A stretch of 12,621 nt of DNA from the NCBI GenBank assembly GCA_008636095.1, contig VSJD01000153.1:1-12621 (forward strand), given 5' to 3'. The translations under genes were made by a program, and so were the position numbers. Origin of the DNA: Kiritimatiellota bacterium (lineage in GTDB: Bacteria; Verrucomicrobiota; Kiritimatiellia; JAAZAB01). This document shows, piece by piece, positions 6,414-12,266 of this stretch; position 1 is the stretch's first letter; each line of letters begins with the position of its first letter. Under the pieces are notes generated by a model. It worked only from the letters and a program-made list of their open reading frames with translations, did no database searches and was not told the origin of the DNA.

Positions 6414-6476
6414 TCCGTCCTCTGTCCTCTGTCATCTGTCATCTGGCGTCTGTCGTCTGTCATCCGGCGTCCGCTT
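6414..6476. repeat. Degenerate heptamer array (TCTGTCA-type), 9 units
   Basis: Successive 7-bp units are TCCGTCC, TCTGTCC, TCTGTCA, TCTGTCA, TCTGGCG, TCTGTCG, TCTGTCA, TCCGGCG and TCCGCTT. The period is kept while the units vary at positions 3, 5 and 7. The array runs into the 3' end of argH and encodes its last residues and stop. Units of the same type (TCCGGCA, TCCGGCG) reappear inside the O-antigen ligase gene at 10864-10905. Confidence 0.9.
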
Positions 6477-7953
6477 CCCTCTCCATGGGATACGGTACGC
6501 GCAACAGCCGGGAAATAGTTTTAAAAAATCGGCGTTTTTCGGCGGAAACAAATGTCCGTTCAGCGGCAAGCTGGCGGGCCATACCGGCAAAATCCAACCC
6601 CGCCGTGGCACCGACATGTGTTTTCAGCGCAATGGTCCTCGCGGGATCCATGGCATCCAGTTCGCCCAAGTGGTTTTTGACATAATGGTAGGCATCCCGG
6701 AAAGGCATCCCGCGGGCCACCAAGCTCAACGCATGATCGGCGGCAAATACCGCCGGAGTGAATCCACGCCGCAAAGCCTTCCGGTTGACCTTCAAACCGG
6801 CAACCAGTGACGCCATGATCCGGAGACTCGCGCGCGTCATCGTCAGCCCCAGCATAAAGGGTTCCTTGGCTTCCTGCAAGTCACGGTTGTAGCCGCTGGG
6901 CAGACCCTTAATAATATCCATAACAGCCTGGGCACACGCCATGACCCGCGACGCACGCGCCCGCACCAGCTCCAGCACATCCGGGTTGTTCTTCTGCGGC
7001 ATAATACTGCTCCCGGTGCACATGTCCGACGGCAAGCCAAAGTAACTGAACTCCGGCATCGTAAAGATCAAAAGATCCTCGGCCAGCCGCGAAAGGGTGA
7101 TCATAACCTGGCTCAACGCCGACAGGATAACGCTTTCCAGTTTCCCGCGGCTGTTACCGGCATGCAGAACATTATGGATCGGGCGACGGAACCCCAGCAG
7201 GTCCGAGACCTGCTGGCGGTCAAGCGGCAGAGGGACACCATAACCGGCGGCCGATCCCAAGGGGCACTGATCGTTCAGGTCATAGGCGCCTTTCAGCAAG
7301 CGAACATCATCAAGCAGGTCCTCCGTGTAGGCCGAGGCCCACAGTCCAACCGAGCTGGGCATGGCCGGCTGAAGATGGGTCCGACCAACCATGGGCACAC
7401 CGCGATTCCGTCGCGCCTGGATGAGCAACTCCGCGCCCAGCGCTAATGCTTCCTCAATCGCCGCCAGCAATTGCTCTTTGGCAAACAGGCGTAAATCCAC
7501 GGCCACCTGGTCGTTGCGACTACGGCCGGTATGGATTTTACGGCCCAGCTCGCCGAGCCGGCGAGTTAATTCGCGTTCCACTGCCAAGTGCACATCCTGG
7601 TCCTGGAGTGTGATGGTAAAGGCACCGCGACGCGCCCGATGCATAATTCGGACCAGTTCAGTTACGATCCGGTCTCTGGCACGCGCTGAAAAAATTCTGG
7701 GGCGCAGCGGCAATCCGGCCAGCATGGTTACATGCGCCGCAGATCCGATACAGTCGGCATCCACCAGGCGCGCATCCAACTCCACATCCTTACCCGCCGT
7801 GTAAGCCAGGACGTCTGCACGAATGGTTCCGATCATGGTCTGGCCAACGCCAGTGGTCTGGCCAACGCCAGTGGTCTGGCCAACGCCAGTGGTCTGGCCA
7901 ACGCCAGTGGTCTGGCCAACGCCGGTGGTGTGTTTCGAGAGGGTTTTTTTCAT
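6460..7953 (-). CDS. argH: Argininosuccinate lyase with repeat-expanded N-terminus
   Basis: Last step of arginine synthesis: argininosuccinate to arginine and fumarate, in a homotetramer of the fumarase/aspartase fold. Family motifs are present: HTGRSRNDQVA (141-151), GRTHLQPAMP with the catalytic His (190-199), PLGSAAGYG (231-239) and the flexible catalytic loop GSSIMPQKNNPD (314-325), which has Asn where most members have a second Lys. The 497-residue length includes five TTGVGQ hexapeptides (9-38); without them it would be 467, normal for ArgH. The start ATG 7953 is supported by AAGGA 9 nt upstream; ATG 7836, after the repeat, has no ribosome site. The common WGGRF N-terminal motif is missing. 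The last residues EADAG and the stop come from a heptamer array. It lies 16 bp after the zinc-ribbon gene. Confidence 0.95.
   Translation of the reverse strand: MKKTLSKHTTGVGQTTGVGQTTGVGQTTGVGQTTGVGQTMIGTIRADVLAYTAGKDVELDARLVDADCIGSAAHVTMLAGLPLRPRIFSARARDRIVTELVRIMHRARRGAFTITLQDQDVHLAVERELTRRLGELGRKIHTGRSRNDQVAVDLRLFAKEQLLAAIEEALALGAELLIQARRNRGVPMVGRTHLQPAMPSSVGLWASAYTEDLLDDVRLLKGAYDLNDQCPLGSAAGYGVPLPLDRQQVSDLLGFRRPIHNVLHAGNSRGKLESVILSALSQVMITLSRLAEDLLIFTMPEFSYFGLPSDMCTGSSIMPQKNNPDVLELVRARASRVMACAQAVMDIIKGLPSGYNRDLQEAKEPFMLGLTMTRASLRIMASLVAGLKVNRKALRRGFTPAVFAADHALSLVARGMPFRDAYHYVKNHLGELDAMDPARTIALKTHVGATAGLDFAGMARQLAAERTFVSAEKRRFFKTISRLLRVPYPMEREADAG
7837..7926. repeat. 18-bp minisatellite, 5 copies, at the 5' end of argH
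   Basis: Units of GGTCTGGCCAACGCCAGT start at 7837, 7855, 7873, 7891 and 7909; only the last differs (one base). Each holds the hairpin CTGGC-CAAC-GCCAG plus a 4-nt spacer, the same 5-4-5+4 design as the arrays at 4622 and 5621 but with different bases. Near-identity of units points to recent expansion. Confidence 0.97.
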
Positions 7954-7969
7954 TAACTTAAGTCCTTGG

Positions 7970-8734
7970 TCATGGGCTCTGCCAGGCCCTGTTTTTTACC
8001 GCCACTGCGACTTGTCCTTCCTCGAGCTCCAGATGGGTCACATTCGTGAGCAGGGCGCGTTCCCGGAAACTCGCGCCCAGGAGCGGGCGCAGGGCGGCAG
8101 TCGCCGGTGCGCTCACCGGACCCGGTAACGGGAGATGTCCAATCCGCCCACTTCTTATCGTCCATCGGAACCCCGCATTATGCGGGGCAAGCCCACGTGG
8201 GCCCCGTTCGGGAACCACCGTTATTTGGCTGGTCACGTTCCACGGACCCAGCTTAAGAGATCCAACCGTTACTGGCCCCCACACGGATACCGTCGAGATC
8301 GTAATGGCATTAGGACGGATGGCCACCTCAACCGCCTGCAGCACGGTTGCCCATACGCCCTGGATCCGGGGAGAATGGACATTACGCAGAAGGAGACCAA
8401 GATAGGCATTGATTTCCCGCTCGGCAAATAATTGTGACGCGGGGCTCAGACCTTTTTCCAGCAACAGGATTTTTCTGCGCGCCTGCTGGGCATCCGCCTC
8501 GGTTCCCTTGTGGCCTTCGAGCGGCATCGGCCAAAAGGCCAACGCGGCGCCGAAGGCAATACCTGCGAACAGCACCAGCCACACTAAGCGCCGGCCCCGC
8601 CCACTCCTCGGCTTGAATTCCGGTTCGTTCCAAGCCTTGCTGTCAAGCGCCTGGATGTCCAGCTTGGACCGGCACTGCATGCAGAAGATATGGCCTAATG
8701 CATTCTCATACCCGCATTGCGGACATCGGATCAT
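7970..8734 (-). CDS. Zinc-ribbon membrane protein of unknown function
   Basis: 254 residues. An N-terminal zinc ribbon has Cys pairs at 4/7 and 18/21 (CPQC and CMQC). A basic linker leads to one transmembrane helix (about 50-69), so the remainder (70-254) probably faces the periplasm. That part is mostly beta and ends with HLELEEGQVAVAVKN; I recognise no named domain. Residues about 174-187 are encoded by a double palindrome, likely an in-frame insertion. The gene starts 8 bp after the fmdB stop with no clear ribosome site of its own, and ends 16 bp before argH, so the three are probably one transcript. Function unknown; the family resembles other uncharacterised zinc-ribbon membrane proteins. 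Confidence 0.82.
   Translation of the reverse strand: MIRCPQCGYENALGHIFCMQCRSKLDIQALDSKAWNEPEFKPRSGRGRRLVWLVLFAGIAFGAALAFWPMPLEGHKGTEADAQQARRKILLLEKGLSPASQLFAEREINAYLGLLLRNVHSPRIQGVWATVLQAVEVAIRPNAITISTVSVWGPVTVGSLKLGPWNVTSQITVVPERGPRGLAPHNAGFRWTIRSGRIGHLPLPGPVSAPATAALRPLLGASFRERALLTNVTHLELEEGQVAVAVKNRAWQSP
8171..8202. repeat. Double palindrome inside the zinc-ribbon gene
   Basis: CCCCGCA-TTA-TGCGGGG (8171-8187) is followed after 3 bp by GCCCACGTGGGC (8191-8202). The two-hairpin layout with a short CAAG/GCTTG-like joint recalls the larger elements at 9224-9273, though the stems differ. It is translated in frame as part of a Pro/Gly/Arg segment. Confidence 0.7.
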
Positions 8735-8742
8735 AATGGGGT

Positions 8743-9054
8743 TCAGGTTTTGGCGGCCGGGCCGGGTTTTTCCGTTTTGGCCGGTACAGCGGCCTTGGCG
8801 CCGTCTTTTGAAGCGGGCTTGCTCGTCTCCGCGCCAGGCTTATCCGCCGCCGATTGCTTCTTGTAATGGTCACTGCGGTAATCCGTCTGGTAAAATCCCG
8901 AACCCTTGAAAATAATCCCCGCGCCACGGCCGATCAACCGCCGCACCTTGGCCTTTTTGCATTTTGGGCACCGGGTAATGGGTTTGGCCGTGATGCTCTG
9001 ATAGAGTTCGAATTTATGATGGCAGTTGCGACATTCGTATTCGTAGGTTGGCAT
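8743..9054 (-). CDS. FmdB-family zinc-ribbon protein
   Basis: 103 residues starting MPTYEYECRNCHHKFE, the classic opening of the FmdB family. Cys at 8, 11, 29 and 32 form the zinc ribbon, followed by the family-typical RLIGRGAGIIFKGSGFYQTDYR (about 39-60). The rest is a low-complexity Lys/Ala/Pro tail, common in this family. FmdB was first proposed as a regulator of a formamidase operon; for most members the role is unknown, so no function is assigned. AGGAG lies 12 nt before the ATG, a long spacing. It heads the minus-strand run with the zinc-ribbon gene and argH, and is divergent from ispA. Confidence 0.92.
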   Translation of the reverse strand: MPTYEYECRNCHHKFELYQSITAKPITRCPKCKKAKVRRLIGRGAGIIFKGSGFYQTDYRSDHYKKQSAADKPGAETSKPASKDGAKAAVPAKTEKPGPAAKT

Positions 9055-9160
9055 AAATGCTGACCACTCCTCTCTTTCTGACCAATAACACCTGACGCGA
9101 TCATGATATACAATACCCTGAATAATTCAATCCCTCATTCTGCGTCAATACGCAACCACT

Positions 9161-9335
9161 CAGGAGCCAGAATTCAGGAGTCAGAATTCAGAACGAGAAA
9201 AACCGGTATGAGCCTTGGTCGCCTCCCGCGTAACGCGGGATAAATATGGCGCTTGCCACGCGTTGCGCGTGGCCGCCCCTCTGTAGGCGGGTAAACATTT
9301 CGTTCTGTATTCTGTCTACTGACTTCTGTATTCTG
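9161..9335. mobile_element. Composite element copy B: heptamer array - hairpins - inverted heptamer array
   Basis: Left array, five 7-mers (9161-9195): CAGGAGC, CAGAATT, CAGGAGT, CAGAATT, CAGAACG. Right array, five 7-mers (9301-9335): CGTTCTG, TATTCTG, TCTACTG, ACTTCTG, TATTCTG. The left units begin CAG and the right units end CTG, so the arrays are inverted copies and the innermost units are exact complements. Between them lie hairpins TCCCGCG-TAA-CGCGGGA (9224-9240), GCCACGCG-TTG-CGCGTGGC (9255-9273) and a CCGCC/GGCGG stem (9273-9290). The hairpin core shares GCGGGATAAA and GCTTGCCACGCG with copy A. No coding capacity; it fills most of the 331-bp divergent gap between fmdB and ispA. Confidence 0.85.
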
Positions 9336-9336
9336 T

Positions 9337-9358
9337 TTGCAAAAGCAAACTTTTGCAA
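9337..9358. promoter_or_regulatory. Perfect 9-bp-stem hairpin upstream of ispA
   Basis: TTGCAAAAG-CAAA-CTTTTGCAA is a perfect inverted repeat, 27 bp before the ispA ATG and directly after the right heptamer array. It may be the outer end of the repeat element, an operator or a leader hairpin. No U-tract follows, so a terminator is unlikely. Confidence 0.45.
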
Positions 9359-9385
9359 GCAACTCAGGCATAAGAGAGCATTGCC

Positions 9386-10270
9386 ATGTTTGATCTGCAG
9401 CATTACCTGGACAATAACATCCAGTTGATTAACACCGCGCTGGACCGGCGCCTGCCGGCCGAAACCGAACGGCCCGCTGCGCTCCACAAGGCCATGCGCT
9501 ACAGCGTGTTCGCCGGCGGCAAGCGCCTGCGTCCGATCCTGTGCCTGGCAGCGGCAGAAGCTATTGGCCAAGCCAATGATACGGCGTTCACCGCCGCCCT
9601 GGCGATCGAAATCCTGCACACCTATACCCTGATCCACGATGACCTTCCCAGCATGGATGATGACACTCTGCGCCGCGGCCAGCCCACCCTGCATATCGTG
9701 GCGGGCGAGGCCAATGCCATCCTGGCCGGCGATGCACTGTTGACCCTGGCATTTGAATGGCTGGCGGAAGTGCACGCACCGCCGCCCTACCCGCCCAATC
9801 AGCTCGGTTTGGAACTGGCGCGCGCCGCGGGAAGTCGGGGTGTGGTCGGCGGGCAGGCCGAAGACCTGGCCGCCGAAGGCCGGCCGGCCGATCCCGACAC
9901 GGTGGATTACATCCATCGCCACAAGACAGCCGCACTCCTGCGGGCCTCGGTACGTATGGGCGGCATCGCCGCCGGCGCCGATAATAGGACCTTGGCAGCA
10001 TTGACCGCCTATGGCGACGCCATCGGCCTGGCCTTCCAAATTGTGGATGATATACTGAATGAAACATCAACCGCCGCCACCTTGGGCAAAGCCGCCGGTA
10101 GTGACCGGCAGCGTGGCAAAATGACGTTTGTCACCGTGCATGGATTAGCGGCCGCCCGCGAACGGGCACGGCAATTGACGGAGGACGCTATTGCTGCGTT
10201 GCAACCGCTCCCGGGAAATCGGGAGCCGCTGACGGCATTGGCCCGATGGATAATTGAACGAACATACTGA
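9386..10270 (+). CDS. ispA: Short-chain polyprenyl (farnesyl/geranylgeranyl) diphosphate synthase
   Basis: 294 residues; condenses isopentenyl diphosphate with allylic diphosphates to C15/C20 chains, precursors of undecaprenyl carrier, quinones and other isoprenoids. The first Asp-rich motif DDLPSMDDD (85-93) with the two-residue insert typical of bacterial FPPS, GGKRLRP (44-50), GGQAEDLAAEG (155-165) and HKT (179-181) are present. The second Asp-rich motif reads DDILN (221-225) instead of DDILD, and GKTAGKD is GKAAGSD; an active enzyme is still likely because the first two Asp are kept. The start ATG 9386 has only a weak AGAGAG upstream. A 20-bp gap leads to the O-antigen ligase gene, so co-transcription is probable. 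Exact chain length cannot be told from sequence alone. Confidence 0.93.
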   Translation: MFDLQHYLDNNIQLINTALDRRLPAETERPAALHKAMRYSVFAGGKRLRPILCLAAAEAIGQANDTAFTAALAIEILHTYTLIHDDLPSMDDDTLRRGQPTLHIVAGEANAILAGDALLTLAFEWLAEVHAPPPYPPNQLGLELARAAGSRGVVGGQAEDLAAEGRPADPDTVDYIHRHKTAALLRASVRMGGIAAGADNRTLAALTAYGDAIGLAFQIVDDILNETSTAATLGKAAGSDRQRGKMTFVTVHGLAAARERARQLTEDAIAALQPLPGNREPLTALARWIIERTY

Positions 10271-10271
10271 A

Positions 10272-10287
10272 TCCCTTAATTAAGGGA
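10272..10287 (+). promoter_or_regulatory. 16-bp perfect palindrome containing the ribosome site of the next gene
   Basis: TCCCTTAATTAAGGGA lies between the ispA stop and ATG 10292. Its right half holds the Shine-Dalgarno AAGGGA, 4 bp before the ATG. The left half could pair with it, or serve as a dimeric protein site. Confidence 0.6.
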
Positions 10288-10291
10288 ATCC

Positions 10292-11680
10292 ATGACCTGG
10301 CCCTTACTTAATTATCTGGCGAACCGGTGGCGCGCTTTGCCGCCGTCAGCGCGCTTCGCCGCGGCATCGGCAGTGGCGCTTCTGGTCTGGACGTTTTCGT
10401 CCAAAGCTCTCCAGGACATTCTCGTCTTCGGCGCGTTCCTATTCGCGCTGACGCGGGCAGGTCTTGGCACGGGCGCCTGGAAGCAGCCGGCAGGTATCGC
10501 TTTTATCGTCGTCGTGCTCCACCTGGTTTTGTCACTGTCTTTCTCCGAGCATCCGCGGCTCTCGCTGCGCGATTTCAGCGGCTTCCTGGAAGTGCTGGCG
10601 GGCGCCTTTGCCATTCCGGTGCTGTTCAATACGCGTGAAAAAATCGCCGCAGCACTGTTTTACAGCGCCGTCGCAGTTGCCCTGACGCTGGGTTATGATC
10701 TTGCACGCTTGGCATACCACTTGGGTCCGGCCTTGCTGGCCAAGGGACATATCTTTACACCGTTTATCCTGAACCATGCCAATGTTGCCAGCATGCTGGC
10801 CGGCGCCGCTATTTTCGTGTTCTTCCAACGCGGGCTCTACGTTATCACGAAACGTAACTGTTGTCCGGCATCCGGCGTCCGTCTTCAATCTTCTCCGGTC
10901 CGGCATCCCGCCTGCGGCGGGATAAATTCGGCGCTTGCCCCGCGTAGCTCCTTGAGCGTAGTGGGGTCTGGTGTCTGTCGTCCCGCCTTCGCTGAAGCTA
11001 CGGTGGGCAGGCTGTTGTCCGTCTTAGGCTGCCTGCTGGGTATTTTGATCTGCCTGGCGCACATGGTCATAATGGCTTCGCGCGGTCCGCAAATTGCCTT
11101 CGCGCTGGCCATGGGCGGCGCCGGGCTCCTGATTCCCAGCCGGGGCGGCAAGTTGTTGTGGTTCCTTGGCGTGGCCCTGGCAGCCGGCGCGCTGATCGTG
11201 AACATCGAACATGTTAATCCCCGGTTCCTGGAAAAAAGGAGCATGACGAATTTCAGCGAGCGCGTCACGGTTTGGGCGCATACCTGGGATCTGGCTCGAC
11301 AACGGCCCTGGTTGGGCCATGGATACGGCAAACGGAATTTTGAGGTGGTGTATTACAGCACGCATCCCCCGAAGTCCATATTCCATTACCCGCACCCGCA
11401 TCAATTCTGGCTGAAACTACTGTTTGAATTCGGCTGGCCAGGCTTGATCCTGAACCTCCTGGCCTGGATAATCCTGGCCCTCGGCCTGTGGCGGTGCGTA
11501 TTTGCCCAGCCAACGTTCACCGACCGCCTCCTGCCGGGAACTGTGGGACTCATGCTTTGCTTTATCCACCTGTACGGCCTGGGCGATTATCCTGACAATA
11601 TCGTCCTGGTGGCCCAATTCTGGCTCATCCCCGTCGCTTTGGTGCTGATGAAAAAAACGGACGATGAACACACCACTTGA
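10292..11680 (+). CDS. O-antigen ligase / polymerase-like (Wzy_C) membrane protein with repeat-derived insertion
   Basis: 462 residues, about ten membrane helices. The Wzy_C domain covers roughly 258-400: ASRGPQIAFAL (262-272), ERVTVWAHTWDLARQRPWLGHGYG (323-346, central part WAHTWDLARQRPWLG) and HPHQFWLKLLFEFGWPG (368-384) with conserved His/Arg positions of the family. Such proteins ligate or polymerise lipid-linked glycans on the periplasmic face. Residues about 189-240 (CCPASGV to EATVGR) are charged, Cys/Pro-rich and encoded by heptamers and palindromes; they interrupt a loop between helices. Without them the protein would be about 410 residues, usual for the family. The frame stays open, so it may still function. 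Translation starts from an SD inside a palindrome and thpR overlaps its end by 17 bp. Confidence 0.88.
   Translation: MTWPLLNYLANRWRALPPSARFAAASAVALLVWTFSSKALQDILVFGAFLFALTRAGLGTGAWKQPAGIAFIVVVLHLVLSLSFSEHPRLSLRDFSGFLEVLAGAFAIPVLFNTREKIAAALFYSAVAVALTLGYDLARLAYHLGPALLAKGHIFTPFILNHANVASMLAGAAIFVFFQRGLYVITKRNCCPASGVRLQSSPVRHPACGGINSALAPRSSLSVVGSGVCRPAFAEATVGRLLSVLGCLLGILICLAHMVIMASRGPQIAFALAMGGAGLLIPSRGGKLLWFLGVALAAGALIVNIEHVNPRFLEKRSMTNFSERVTVWAHTWDLARQRPWLGHGYGKRNFEVVYYSTHPPKSIFHYPHPHQFWLKLLFEFGWPGLILNLLAWIILALGLWRCVFAQPTFTDRLLPGTVGLMLCFIHLYGLGDYPDNIVLVAQFWLIPVALVLMKKTDDEHTT
10858..11021. mobile_element. Composite heptamer/palindrome element copy C, inside the O-antigen ligase gene
   Basis: Heptamers TCCGGCA, TCCGGCG, TCCGTCT, TCAATCT, TCTCCGG, TCCGGCA (10864-10905) lead into hairpin TCCCGCC-TGC-GGCGGGA (10906-10922), the shared core GATAAATTCGGCGCTTGCC, a second stem CCCC..GGGG (10938-10966) with inner GCTC-CTT-GAGC, heptamers TCTGGTG and TCTGTCG, then hairpin CCCGCC..GGTGGG (10982-11007). 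CTGTTGTCCG occurs at both ends (10858-10867 and 11012-11021). The interval of 154 bp is not a multiple of three, so these ends are not a simple frame-neutral target duplication. Confidence 0.8.
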
Positions 11681-12266
11681 ACCAACTCCGGAAGCTCATC
11701 CGATCCGAACCTTCATGGCCGTGGCCATTAGCGAAGCGATCCGGGGCAAACTGACTGAGATTCAGGCCCGGCTAAAACAGACCGGCGCGGACGTCGGCTG
11801 GGTTGCGCCGGCCAATATTCATCTCACTATCCTCTTCCTGGGCACGGTATTTGAATCACAAGCTTCAGCACTCGCTGCCGCCGCGGATGAGATTGCATCG
11901 GCCTATCAGCCCTGCACACTGGAAGTTAAAGGCCTTGGCTATTTTGGCCGAGCGCAATCGCCCCGGGTTATCTGGGCCGGCCTGACGGGCAACCTGCAAC
12001 CACTTCTGGCTCTGCAGAGAGAAATCACGGAAGCCGCAAAACGGACGGGGATTTTTCCCGACGCCAAGCCCTTCAATCCGCACCTGACGATCGGCCGGGT
12101 GCGCTCCTCCCGCCGGGCGCAGGAATTATTGTACGCCATGGAACCTTGCCGGGACATGGCATTCGGACCTTTGAAGATTGAGAGCGTGCGCCTGATGAAG
12201 AGCGCGCTGACGGCCCAGGGTCCAATTTACACCCTCCTGCACGAAAGCCGATTAGGAGCACCTTAA
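11664..12266 (+). CDS. thpR: RNA 2',3'-cyclic phosphodiesterase (2H phosphoesterase, LigT/ThpR)
   Basis: 200 residues. The two catalytic HxTx motifs of the 2H family are present as HLTI at 53-56 and HLTI at 140-143, with NIHLTILFLG and FNPHLTIGRVR contexts. Members open 2',3'-cyclic phosphate ends on RNA and can reversibly join 2'-5' ends; the cellular role is uncertain. N-terminus IRTFMAVAI is typical, preceded by about 13 extra residues. Length is normal. The ATG 11664 lies inside the end of the ligase gene (17-bp overlap), so it depends on translation of that gene; the ribosome site is weak. Confidence 0.92.
   Translation: MNTPLEPTPEAHPIRTFMAVAISEAIRGKLTEIQARLKQTGADVGWVAPANIHLTILFLGTVFESQASALAAAADEIASAYQPCTLEVKGLGYFGRAQSPRVIWAGLTGNLQPLLALQREITEAAKRTGIFPDAKPFNPHLTIGRVRSSRRAQELLYAMEPCRDMAFGPLKIESVRLMKSALTAQGPIYTLLHESRLGAP

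Noticed and set aside
7834..7836. ATG directly after the argH repeats as the true start
   Set aside because: No Shine-Dalgarno there, whereas ATG 7953 has AAGGA at good spacing; still possible as a secondary start.
7837..7926. Possible CRISPR array
   Set aside because: Units are 18 bp, abut each other with no spacers and lie in frame in argH; it is a minisatellite.
9188..10039. 283-codon minus-strand frame opposite ispA
   Set aside because: Antisense to a clear prenyl synthase with intact motifs; its downstream end is translated repeat DNA.
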